From Verrucomicrobiales bacterium (GTDB lineage Bacteria; Verrucomicrobiota; Verrucomicrobiia; Limisphaerales; UBA9464): a stretch of 32,601 nt of DNA. How positions within the stretch are numbered: position 1 is the stretch's first letter; the number at the start of each line of letters is the position of its first letter. Positions 23,593 to 31,433 of this stretch are shown in pieces. Below the pieces are notes generated by a model. It saw nothing but the letters and a program-made list of their open reading frames with translations, had not been told where the DNA came from and made no database searches. A program made the translations under genes and the position numbers. The DNA is taken from the NCBI GenBank assembly GCA_005801385.1, contig SYEM01000191.1:1-32601 (forward strand). The letters are read 5' to 3'.

Positions 23593-24941
23593 TCCTCAAC
23601 CCTCCAGCCACGGGCATCGCCCGGAGAAGTTCACGGTCCGCCGACGCCTCGGTGCTGATCGTGGTGATGTGGGTCACCGTCGCCATCCTGTCGGTCACCC
23701 TCTATTTCGCCGACTCGATGGGTCTGGAGATCCGGGCAACTGCCAACCGGGTCTCAGGACTGGCCGCGCAACAGGCCGCCGAGGGGGCCGTCCGATACGT
23801 CAGCTGGACCCTCTGGAACTCGGTCTCCAACGGCATCCTGCGGACCAACGCCCAGTTCCAGTGCGAGGCCGTCGCCGTGGGGGACGCACGGTTCTGGCTG
23901 ATCGGACGCAACCGGGACGAGGCCTACCGGACGGATCCATGGTTCGGTCTGGTCGACGAGGCCTCCAAGCTCAACCTCAATGTGGCCAATTCCAACGCCC
24001 TGGCCTCGCTCCCCGGCATGGGTACCGACCTGGCGTCCGCCCTCATCGACTGGCGCAGCACGAACAGCGATCTGTCCCTGCCCTACGCCACCTACGGCTA
24101 TTCCGCGAAACACGGACCCTTCGAGACGGTCGAGGAACTCCGCCTCGTCCAGGGCCTGACCCTCCTCGAGCTCTACGGGGAGGATCCGAACCTCAACGGG
24201 GTCCTGGATCTCGACGAGAACCGGTTCTCATCGTCCGCCCAGGCCGCTCCCGGACTGCTCGAGACCACCACGGTCTTCACCCGGGAGCCGAACTTCCATG
24301 CCGACGGCACCACGCTGACCAACGTCAACACCCGGGCCCAGATCCAGTCGCTTCTCGAGACCACCCTGGGCACGACCCGGGGCCGACAGGTCCTCACCCA
24401 GCTGGGCTTCACCGGGAACGCCTCTCCCACCTTCCAGAGCCTGCTCGGATTCTATGTCGCGAGCGGCCTGACCCCGGACGAGTTCGAGAAGATGGCCCCC
24501 GACCTCTGCACCTCGACCAACGCCTATGTCTACGGCCGGGTGAACATCAACACGGCCAGCGCGGAGGTGCTGACGGCCCTGTTCATGGGCCTTGGACAAT
24601 CCGAACAGGCCGCAGCCGGCGCGGCCGAGACCCTCGTCGGCTACCGACGTCAGAACCCCAGCCGACCGACCTCCATCGCATGGCTGGTCAGCGCCCTGGG
24701 AACCTCGAATCCCGTCGTAACCAGTCTGGCCCGCCGCGATCTTGTAACCACACGGAGTTTCCAATACTCGGGCGACATCGTGGCCCTCGGTCCGAACGGC
24801 CGGGGATACCACCGGGTGAAGCTCGTGTTCGATCTCAGCGATGGAGTTCCACAGGTCATCTTCCGACAGGACCTCAGCCGCCTCGGCTGGGCGCTGGGAA
24901 CCCGTACCCGGGACCTGATCGCCGCCGGCACGCTTCCATGA
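23589..24941 (+). CDS. gspK: Minor pseudopilin GspK
   Basis: A 450-aa protein from the ATG at 23589 (ATGA overlap with gspJ). The track start at 22863 is a different frame inside gspJ. The N-terminal helix SVLIVVMWVTVAILSVTLYF lacks Glu5, as expected for GspK, which caps the pseudopilus. Two helix-hairpin-helix-like segments are visible: LNVANSNALASLPGMG (130-145) and VNINTASAEVLTALF (318-332). A calcium-loop-like segment, EDPNLNGVLDLDE (198-210), is common in the Planctomycetota/Verrucomicrobiota GspK group. The large size compared with other pseudopilins is normal for GspK. Confidence 0.92.
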   Translation: MILNPPATGIARRSSRSADASVLIVVMWVTVAILSVTLYFADSMGLEIRATANRVSGLAAQQAAEGAVRYVSWTLWNSVSNGILRTNAQFQCEAVAVGDARFWLIGRNRDEAYRTDPWFGLVDEASKLNLNVANSNALASLPGMGTDLASALIDWRSTNSDLSLPYATYGYSAKHGPFETVEELRLVQGLTLLELYGEDPNLNGVLDLDENRFSSSAQAAPGLLETTTVFTREPNFHADGTTLTNVNTRAQIQSLLETTLGTTRGRQVLTQLGFTGNASPTFQSLLGFYVASGLTPDEFEKMAPDLCTSTNAYVYGRVNINTASAEVLTALFMGLGQSEQAAAGAAETLVGYRRQNPSRPTSIAWLVSALGTSNPVVTSLARRDLVTTRSFQYSGDIVALGPNGRGYHRVKLVFDLSDGVPQVIFRQDLSRLGWALGTRTRDLIAAGTLP

Positions 24942-26368
24942 TCGACACCCAGAAACTCATCCAGCGCCTCCGACGCCCCCCGTCGTCGGTCCTCGCCCTG
25001 TCGATGGAGGGACGCCACGTCGCCGCCGCCGTCCTCCGACAGGCCAAGGGCACGATCGAGGTCGTCACGCGCCATCTTGGCCGGCTTCCCGACGAGGCGG
25101 ACCTCGCCGACGCCACAGCGGTCGGCAAGGCCCTGCGGAACCTCCTGGACGGCGCCTCCATCCGGGAGCGCCAGTGTGTCTGGGCCCTGCCCTGTTCGGA
25201 GGTGCTTACGACCCAGACTCTCGTCCCGGCGATCGACGAAGCGGATGTCGACAGCCTCCTGCAGCTCGAGGCTGAGAAGGGATTCCATGGGGACGTTTCC
25301 GCCAGCCGGGTGGCCGACTCCCGGTGTCGTCTCCCGGACGGCCAGCACTGGGTCACGCTCGCCACGATTTCCCCCGCACGTCACGAGATCCTGCGCCGGG
25401 TGATGGAGGCCGCCCGCCTGAAGTACCTCGGACTCTCCCCGGCCATCACCGACCTCGTGGCGGCCAGGACATCCGACGCCGCCGGCTGCCTCGATCTCAC
25501 CGTCTCGCCTGCCAGTGGCAGCATCCACCTCCAGGTCACAGTGAACGGCGGGATTGCGGCCCTGCGGTCCCTCGACCGCGCGATCGACACCGCCACGAGC
25601 CCGGCAACGGTTCGTCCCGAGGCGGTGGCCCGGGAGATCCGCATCACCATGGGACAGCTGCCGGAGGTGCTCGTGGGCTCAATACGGCTCCTCCGACTAC
25701 ACGGTCCGGCGGAGACGCTCCCCGCGCTGGCCACCGCACTCACCGCCCGGTTCGCGGACAGCGGCATGGCGGTCGAAAGCCTCCCGTCGCCCCAGGACTT
25801 CGTCGCCTTGGAAGCGGTGGTCGAGGCGGGACGCCGCCTCCTCGAGGGCCGACCGGCCGGGCTGGAGTTCCTGCCACCGACCCCCTCGGCGCTTGAACAG
25901 TTCCTGAGCCGGCACACCGAGGGACGCCTCCGGCTGACCTGGAGCCTCGGCACGGCCGCCGCTGCCCTCGTTGGACTCTTCTTCCTCGTCCAGCAGATCC
26001 AGCTCGGGCTGCTCGAATCCCGATGGTCGGGCATGTCCGCACGGGTCCGTCGACTGGAGACCCTCCAGCAGAAGATCCGACAGTTTCGGCCGTGGGCGCC
26101 CGAATCGCCGCGCGCCCTCCAGATCCTAGAGGGGTTGACCCAGGCCTTCCCCGAGACCGGGTCGGTGACGGCCCGCTCCATCGAGATCCGCCAGTCGGGC
26201 GAGATTGTCTGCACCGGCACCGCATCCGACAGCGCCTCGCTGCTGCGGATGCTCGAGAAGCTCCAGGCCCTGCCCTCGGTCAGCGCCCTCCACAGCGAAC
26301 AGATCCGCGGGAAGTCGCCGCTCCAGTTCCAGGTCAATTTCCGCTGGGAGGAGGCCGGACAACCATGA
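24938..26368 (+). CDS. gspL: Type II secretion protein GspL (PilM-PilN-like organisation)
   Basis: A 476-aa protein from the ATG at 24938 (ATGA overlap with gspK). The track extends it far upstream in a shadow frame. Residues 15-300 form a cytoplasmic actin-like (PilM/GspL) domain, starting SSVLALSMEGRHVAAAVL. A membrane helix at 335-352 (LGTAAAALVGLFFLVQQI) follows. A coiled segment and a periplasmic ferredoxin-like PilN/GspL domain (about 400-476) complete it. GspL links the GspE ATPase to GspM in the inner membrane. The sequence is divergent from proteobacterial GspL, and identification rests on domain order and operon position. Confidence 0.85.
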   Translation: MIDTQKLIQRLRRPPSSVLALSMEGRHVAAAVLRQAKGTIEVVTRHLGRLPDEADLADATAVGKALRNLLDGASIRERQCVWALPCSEVLTTQTLVPAIDEADVDSLLQLEAEKGFHGDVSASRVADSRCRLPDGQHWVTLATISPARHEILRRVMEAARLKYLGLSPAITDLVAARTSDAAGCLDLTVSPASGSIHLQVTVNGGIAALRSLDRAIDTATSPATVRPEAVAREIRITMGQLPEVLVGSIRLLRLHGPAETLPALATALTARFADSGMAVESLPSPQDFVALEAVVEAGRRLLEGRPAGLEFLPPTPSALEQFLSRHTEGRLRLTWSLGTAAAALVGLFFLVQQIQLGLLESRWSGMSARVRRLETLQQKIRQFRPWAPESPRALQILEGLTQAFPETGSVTARSIEIRQSGEIVCTGTASDSASLLRMLEKLQALPSVSALHSEQIRGKSPLQFQVNFRWEEAGQP

Positions 26369-26898
26369 CACCGGAACGCCGCCAACGCCTGCTTGTCCTC
26401 GCCACGGCCAGCATCGCCGGCCTCTACATGGCGAACCTAATCCTCATCGAACCCCTGTACAATTGGGGCACCCGCCGCGGGCAGCAGATCGAGAAACTCC
26501 GCAAGCAGGTCCGCTCGGGGGAACAGCTGATCGGTCGGGCCGACCGGGTCCAGGAGGTCTGGGATCGGATCCGGACCCATTCCCTCCATTCGAATCCCTC
26601 CCAGGCGGAGCAGCAGCTGCTCAACACCCTCGACCAGTGGGCCCGGGAATCGGGATCCGAGATCCTTGACCGGGTTCCTCAATGGCGGGGCGATGAGGCC
26701 GACCACCAGACGTTGACCTGTCGCCTCGAGATCAACGGCTCCCTCGGCAGCCTGACCCGGTTCCTACAGCGTCTGGAGTCAGGGTCTCTCGACCTGAAGG
26801 TGGATGCGATGCAGCTCACCACCCGCGATCCCGCCGCCCAGCAGATGACCCTCGGACTCCAGCTCAACGCACTGGTCCTCACCTCCACCACCCCATGA
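26365..26898 (+). CDS. gspM: Type II secretion protein GspM
   Basis: A 177-aa protein from the ATG at 26365 (ATGA overlap with gspL). A single membrane helix lies at about residues 8-28. A coiled-coil stretch (QQIEKLRKQVRSGEQLIG) and a small periplasmic ferredoxin-like domain follow (CRLEINGSLGSLTRFLQRLE, a typical GspM/PilO motif). GspM pairs with GspL in the inner-membrane platform. The assignment is by topology, motif and position. Confidence 0.85.
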   Translation: MTPERRQRLLVLATASIAGLYMANLILIEPLYNWGTRRGQQIEKLRKQVRSGEQLIGRADRVQEVWDRIRTHSLHSNPSQAEQQLLNTLDQWARESGSEILDRVPQWRGDEADHQTLTCRLEINGSLGSLTRFLQRLESGSLDLKVDAMQLTTRDPAAQQMTLGLQLNALVLTSTTP

Positions 26899-27575
26899 AG
26901 CGCCCCAGCACCACAGTCTGGTTCGTGATCGCGGCGGTGGTCGCCGTCGGATTCCTGCTGTGGGACCGAGGTGCCGGATCCCATACGCCGGCCCGATCCG
27001 TCGGAGGCACGCGGAACGCCACCCCAGGAAAGGGCTCGGGGACCAACGCTCCTACCACGACACTCTCCATGAACGAGTTTCGGTCCCTCGCCACCTGGGT
27101 GGCCGAGCGCAACGTCTTCGACGCCTCGCGCCAACCCCGGATCCCGGGGGCGCCACCGCGTCCCCCACCACGTCCCCGAACCGCTGACGCCCCCAGCTTC
27201 ACGCTCGTCGGTGTGCTGAAGGCCCAGAAGGGTCCCATGGCATTCTTCGACAGCGGCACCGCCGAATACCGCAAGGCACTGCCGCTGAATGGCACGATCG
27301 CCGGGTACACCGTGACCGACATCACCCCGGCAAGGGTCCGGCTCTCGATCAGCAACCAGCCGCCGCTGGAGCTGCGGGTGGGATCCCGGATGCGCCAGGA
27401 GGGCGAGGCCGGGTGGCAGCTGGCCGAGGCCGGAGGCGCGTCCTCGACGCCCGCTTCGAGCGGATCGAGCTCCGGGACGGGATCCGGAAGCAGCGCCGCG
27501 GGGTCCACCGGGAACGCCGCGGAGGATGAGATCTTGAAACGTCTGATGAAGAAACGGGAACAGGAGTCGCAATGA
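26895..27575 (+). CDS. GspC-like inner-membrane protein without PDZ domain
   Basis: A 226-aa protein whose ATG overlaps the gspM stop as ATGA. It has one membrane helix (residues 7-23, TVWFVIAAVVAVGFLLW). A segment WVAERNVFDASRQP (69-81) and a Pro/Arg-rich linker (PPRPPPRPR) follow. The small beta domain is FTLVGVLKAQKGPMAFF...GTIAGYTVTDITPARVRL (102-150), which resembles the homology region (HR) of GspC/PilP that contacts the secretin N0 domain. There is no C-terminal PDZ domain; instead comes a Gly/Ser-rich stretch and a charged helix (DEILKRLMKKREQE). It sits directly before the secretin genes, as expected for a secretin-docking protein. The symbol is withheld because the match is structural rather than by clear sequence. 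Confidence 0.72.
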   Translation: MKRPSTTVWFVIAAVVAVGFLLWDRGAGSHTPARSVGGTRNATPGKGSGTNAPTTTLSMNEFRSLATWVAERNVFDASRQPRIPGAPPRPPPRPRTADAPSFTLVGVLKAQKGPMAFFDSGTAEYRKALPLNGTIAGYTVTDITPARVRLSISNQPPLELRVGSRMRQEGEAGWQLAEAGGASSTPASSGSSSGTGSGSSAAGSTGNAAEDEILKRLMKKREQESQ

Positions 27576-28936
27576 ACAACGGCAAGAACCCACTGCTCAT
27601 GACCCTCGCCACGGCGGGATGCCTCATGCTCGCCCCGGCCCAGGATGCGGCCAGAACAGCGCCGGCCTCCTCGACACCCGCCGCCGCGGGAACGGGATCC
27701 ACAGCACCCTCAGCCGCACCCGCCGTGGCCCAGGAACCCGCGGCCCAGCCGACGCCGGCGACCCCGACTCCGTCGACCGCCCTCAACGGCAACCCCGATG
27801 AGATCCTGCTCAACTTCAAGAACGCCCCGCTCGACCTCGTGCTCGAACACCTCAGTGAGGCCGCCGGATTCGTCATCGTCCTCGAGGCCCCGGCGAAGGG
27901 CACCGTCAACATCGTGAGCCACCGCCCGGTGAACCGTGACGAGGCCGTCGACCTCCTCAACTCGATCCTCGACAAGAATGGCCTCGCGGCGATCCGGGAC
28001 GGTCGGATCCTGACCATCGTCGACCGCGCCACCGCCAAGTCGAGGAACACCGCGGTCAAGGTCGGCAACGACCCCCGGACGATCCCGCGCAACGACGAAA
28101 TCGTCACCCAGATCATCCCCCTCGTGTACGTCGAGGCCGAGCAGCTGGCCAAGGACCTCGGTTCGTTCATCTCGCCCAGCGCGACCTTCGTGGCCAACGC
28201 AGCCGGCAACTCGATCGTGATGACCGACACCCAGTCGAACATCCGTCACATCGTCGAGATCATCAAAGCCATCGACTCCAGCGCCGAGGCCGGCACCGAG
28301 ATCCGGGTCTTCCATCTCAAGCACGCCAATCCCAACGACGTGGCCACGGCGCTGTCGGGGGTCTTCCCCAGCTCGAGCGGCTCAGGGTCAGGCAACGGCA
28401 ACAACCAGGCCCCCATCCGGTTCGGCGGGGGCGGTTTTGGTGGCTTCGGAGGGTTCGCGGGCTTCGGAGGCGGGGGAGGCGGTGGAGGCGGTGGAGGCGG
28501 ACGCGGCGGTGGAGCCGGAGGGGGCGGCGGAGGCCGCTCCGGTGGCAGCTCCGCCCAGAGCGACCGTATCCGCAAGGCCAGCCAGGTCCTGGCTGTGGCG
28601 GATCTCCGGACGTCCTCGGTCGTGGTCACGGCGTCCAAAGACCTCATGGGCCAGATCGGCGATGTCATCAAGGAGCTCGATGTCCCGACCCTCCGTGACC
28701 AGCAGGTCTATGTGTTCCGCATGACCAACGCGGATCCCCAGCAGGCCGTTCAGGTCCTGCAGAACATGTTCCAGAGCCAGACCGCCAACCGCACCGGAAT
28801 GCAGAACCAGCAGAACAGCGCGCTGATGCAACGGCAGCTCAACAACAACAACACCATGGGCAGCTCCAGCAGCGCCAATGGCAGCGGCTTCGGGGGTGGC
28901 AACAACACCGGCCGAACCGGTGGACAGCTCTTCTGA
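27572..28936 (+). CDS. Secretin N-terminal half (N0-N1-N2 and first half of N3), GspD-like
   Basis: A 454-aa protein; its ATG overlaps the previous stop as ATGA. A signal peptide ends near APAQD (residues 1-24), followed by a Pro/Ala/Thr-rich spacer to about 72. N0 (75-150) starts EILLNFKNAPLDLVLEHL. N1 covers 176-235 (IIPLVYVEAEQLAKDLGSFI). N2 covers 243-372, interrupted by a Gly-rich loop at 266-328. N3 begins at 378 (VYVFRMTNADPQQAVQVLQNMF) but stops after its first beta-alpha unit. The protein then ends in a Gln/Asn/Ser/Gly tail, with no secretin pore domain. The next gene supplies the rest of N3 and the pore. The two must work together in the outer-membrane channel. Confidence 0.88.
   Translation: MNNGKNPLLMTLATAGCLMLAPAQDAARTAPASSTPAAAGTGSTAPSAAPAVAQEPAAQPTPATPTPSTALNGNPDEILLNFKNAPLDLVLEHLSEAAGFVIVLEAPAKGTVNIVSHRPVNRDEAVDLLNSILDKNGLAAIRDGRILTIVDRATAKSRNTAVKVGNDPRTIPRNDEIVTQIIPLVYVEAEQLAKDLGSFISPSATFVANAAGNSIVMTDTQSNIRHIVEIIKAIDSSAEAGTEIRVFHLKHANPNDVATALSGVFPSSSGSGSGNGNNQAPIRFGGGGFGGFGGFAGFGGGGGGGGGGGGRGGGAGGGGGGRSGGSSAQSDRIRKASQVLAVADLRTSSVVVTASKDLMGQIGDVIKELDVPTLRDQQVYVFRMTNADPQQAVQVLQNMFQSQTANRTGMQNQQNSALMQRQLNNNNTMGSSSSANGSGFGGGNNTGRTGGQLF
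28428..28551 (+). repeat. Gly-codon-rich low-complexity tract in the secretin N-half
   Basis: A stretch of GGN codons with short imperfect tandem units (GGTGGAGGC recurs at 9-bp spacing around 28480-28500). It encodes the flexible loop inside N2. Such tracts are prone to slippage and to assembly errors. Confidence 0.75.
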
Positions 28937-28956
28937 ACCCCAACCCTTCCCCAGCC

Positions 28957-30186
28957 ATGAAACGACATTCCTCACGCACGGGTTCTCTGGTCGGTCTCGC
29001 CGCGCTCGTCCTCGCCCTGGCCCCGGTCACCCTCGCGCAGCAACGGCAGGGCGGCGGCGGTGGTGGTGGTGGTGGTGCCGGGTTCGGCGGACAGTTCGGC
29101 GGCGCCGGAGGCGCCAGCTCCCGCAATACCGGTGCGGGCTACAACTTCAACGGCTCGGTGGGCTCCGCGCTGATCTCGGTCGACCCCCAGACCCACAACA
29201 TCGTCGTCATCACCGACGCCCAGACCAGCCTCCAGATCAGCAACGTCATCGCAAACCTCGACGCCCCCAAGCCCCAGGTTTTGATCAATGTCGTGTTCAT
29301 GGAGGTCACCCACACCGACGGATTCGAGTTCGGCGTGGAGGGCACGTACGTGAAGGGTGGCAACAACCCCAGCACCGCCGGAACCGTCTTCGGTCTCGCC
29401 GGGCTCAACAACGTGGTCACCAACTTCAACGGCCTCGGCCAGCAGGCCGGGACCGCCCTGACGCCGAACTCCACAGGAGGTGGCGCTGGTGGCCTCTACC
29501 AGATCGCCGGCTCCAACTTCCAGGCGACCCTCCGGGCGCTCGCCACCTCCGGCAAGGCCAAGGTCCTCTCCCGTCCGTCCGTCGTGGCCCGCGACGGCCA
29601 GCAGGCCCGAATCGTCGTCGGACAGAGCGTCCCGCTCCCGAACGGCGTCTCCTTCTACACCTCGGGCGGCAACACCATCCCCATCATCAACGTCAACTAC
29701 ACCGACGTCGGCATCATCATGAACGTGACCCCGTTCATCGATTCCAACGGGAAGGTCGAGATGATCGTCCAACCCCAGATCTCGTCGGTCTCCCAGACCC
29801 AGAGCCAATCCCTCTCCGCCCAGGTCAGCGCCCCGTACATCAACGTCCGCTCGGCCGACACCGTCGTGGTCACTCCCGACTCCGAGACCGTGGTCATCGG
29901 CGGCCTCATCGCGGAGGACCAGACCAAGTCGGTCCGCAAGGTCCCCTGGCTGGGCGACATCCCGTGGATCGGCAACCTGTTCCGGACCACGAGCAAGACG
30001 GGTGCGAAGACCGAGCTTCTGATCTTCCTCACACCCCGCATCATCCGAACGCCGGCCGATTTCGCAGCGATCACCGGCCAGCAGACCGGCCGCGCGGCCG
30101 CGATCACCAACTCGGTGACGGAGAAGGAGTGGAATCAGTTCCTCGACAGGTTCCCCTCCGAGAATCTGCCGGCGAAGACACAGTGA
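28957..30186 (+). CDS. Secretin C-terminal half (second half of N3 and pore domain), GspD-like
   Basis: A 409-aa protein, 20 bp after the N-half, with its own signal peptide (residues 1-28, LVGLAALVLALAPVTLAQ). A Gly-rich stretch at 32-53 opens the mature protein. Residues 66-118 (ALISVDPQTHNIVVITDAQT, then KPQVLINVVFMEVT) are the second half of an N3 domain. The outer-membrane secretin domain follows (about 180-365), including AKVLSRPSVV, VGQSVPLPNG and the signature VPWLGDIPWIGNLF (329-342). A short tail of about 45 residues could hold an S-domain-like pilotin site. It is the last gene of the operon. Because it has a complete signal peptide, it is not simply the product of a frameshift. Confidence 0.92.
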   Translation: MKRHSSRTGSLVGLAALVLALAPVTLAQQRQGGGGGGGGGAGFGGQFGGAGGASSRNTGAGYNFNGSVGSALISVDPQTHNIVVITDAQTSLQISNVIANLDAPKPQVLINVVFMEVTHTDGFEFGVEGTYVKGGNNPSTAGTVFGLAGLNNVVTNFNGLGQQAGTALTPNSTGGGAGGLYQIAGSNFQATLRALATSGKAKVLSRPSVVARDGQQARIVVGQSVPLPNGVSFYTSGGNTIPIINVNYTDVGIIMNVTPFIDSNGKVEMIVQPQISSVSQTQSQSLSAQVSAPYINVRSADTVVVTPDSETVVIGGLIAEDQTKSVRKVPWLGDIPWIGNLFRTTSKTGAKTELLIFLTPRIIRTPADFAAITGQQTGRAAAITNSVTEKEWNQFLDRFPSENLPAKTQ

Positions 30187-30201
30187 CTGGGGAGACGGGG
30201 G

Positions 30202-30218
30202 CTCGACTGAGAGTCGAG
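30202..30218 (+). terminator. Hairpin after the secretin operon
   Basis: CTCGACT (30202-30208) and AGTCGAG (30212-30218) form a 7-bp stem with a 3-nt loop, 15 bp after the secretin stop codon. There is no U-tract, so it may only mark an operon end or protect the 3' end. Confidence 0.35.
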
Positions 30219-30319
30219 GGTTGAGGGACATCGCCTGCCCGCGCATCGGACGCGCCCATGTACAGGACGATGTTCCACTCCCGACGCCCGACTCCCGCCT
30301 CGTTTTCACCAATCCAGGG

Positions 30320-31426
30320 ATGGAATCACGCATCGGTTCCACCCAGTCTTTCCGGGTCATGGTGCTTCGTCCCCTCGGCGTCCTCTCCCTCGTCGGCCTC
30401 CTGGCCCTCGGCTGTCAGAAGAAACAAGGCGGCGCCGGCGGTCCTCCTATGGGCGCCTTCGCAGTCCAGGTGATCACCGCCCCGGTGAAGACCGAGCCGG
30501 TCGTCGAGACCGTCTCGCTCGTCGGCAACGTCATGGCCAACGAGATCATCGACCTGACCTCCGAAACCGATGGGATCGTGAAGGAGATCCGGTTCGACGA
30601 GGGTACGCCGGTGAAGAAGGGCGACGTGCTGGTGGTCCTCGACGACACCAAGCTCGCTCCTCAGGTCCAGGAGGCCGAAGCCCAGCTGCAGCTGGCCCGC
30701 ACCTCCTTCGAACGGGTAAAGCTGCTGTTCCGCGACAAGCTGATCTCGCAGCAGGAATACGACACCGCGGCCGCCACCTACTCGGCCAACGAGGCCTCCG
30801 TGGACCTCAAGCGACGCATGCTCCGGGACGCCCGGATCCTGGCCCCCTTCTCCGGCATTGCCGGCGCCCGGCAGATCAGCCCCGGACAGGTCATCACCCG
30901 CTCCACCCGCATCACCCAGCTGGTGGACCTCGACACCGTGAAGGTCGAGGTCGCCGTGCCCGAGCGCTACCTCAGCCAGGTCCAGGAGGGACAGAAGGTG
31001 AGGTTCCGTGTCGCCGCATTCCCGAAGGACACCTTCGAGGGCGAGGTCTATTTCGTCTCACCCCAGCTCGATCCCGGCACCCGGACCGCCCTGGTGAAGG
31101 CCCGCATCGCGAACCCCTCCCGCAGGCTCCGAGGCGGGATGTTCGCCAACCTCGAGCTGAGCCTCCAGCTGCGCGACGCCGCCCTCGTCATCCCGGAATC
31201 CGCCGTCTTCAACAACGGTGACGCCACCCTCGTCTTCCTCGCCACCTCCACCAACACCGCGATGATCCAGCCGATCCGCACCGGACTCCGCCTCGCGGGC
31301 AAGGTCGAGGTGATCCAGGGCCTCGCCGACGGACAATCCGTTGTGACCGAGGGCCTCCAGAAGCTCCGCCCCGGGGCGCCGATCATGACCCGGAGCAACG
31401 GACCGGCCACGGCACCCAAGCCCTGA
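30320..31426 (+). CDS. RND efflux periplasmic adaptor (membrane-fusion) lipoprotein
   Basis: A 368-aa protein. The lipobox is LALGC (Cys32 from the ATG at 30320). An ATG at 30359 gives a more compact signal (MVLRPLGVLSLVGLLALGC) and is a good alternative start. The track start at 30221 is too far upstream. It has the usual adaptor parts: a lipoyl half (GIVKEIRFDEGTPVKKGDVL), an alpha-hairpin (QLARTSFERVKLLFRDKLIS), the second lipoyl half (ILAPFSGIAGARQISPGQVI), and beta-barrel and membrane-proximal domains. The adaptor bridges the inner-membrane RND pump and an outer-membrane channel. The permease gene starts 7 bp after it. No TolC-like gene lies in the window. Confidence 0.92.
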   Translation: MESRIGSTQSFRVMVLRPLGVLSLVGLLALGCQKKQGGAGGPPMGAFAVQVITAPVKTEPVVETVSLVGNVMANEIIDLTSETDGIVKEIRFDEGTPVKKGDVLVVLDDTKLAPQVQEAEAQLQLARTSFERVKLLFRDKLISQQEYDTAAATYSANEASVDLKRRMLRDARILAPFSGIAGARQISPGQVITRSTRITQLVDLDTVKVEVAVPERYLSQVQEGQKVRFRVAAFPKDTFEGEVYFVSPQLDPGTRTALVKARIANPSRRLRGGMFANLELSLQLRDAALVIPESAVFNNGDATLVFLATSTNTAMIQPIRTGLRLAGKVEVIQGLADGQSVVTEGLQKLRPGAPIMTRSNGPATAPKP

Positions 31427-31433
31427 ACGTGCC

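Noticed and set aside
28428-28551. Short tandem repeats as a CRISPR array or regulatory repeat
   Set aside because: The units are 9-bp Gly codon repeats within an open reading frame, without spacers.
28900-28990. Secretin split as a sequencing frameshift
   Set aside because: The second gene encodes a complete signal peptide after its own ATG, which a simple indel in an intact gspD would not create. Read-level confirmation is still needed.
28878-30224. 448-aa plus-strand ORF and 462-aa minus-strand ORF across the secretin pore gene
   Set aside because: Both are Arg/Pro- or Asp/Gly-rich shadows of the pore gene, which has clear secretin motifs.
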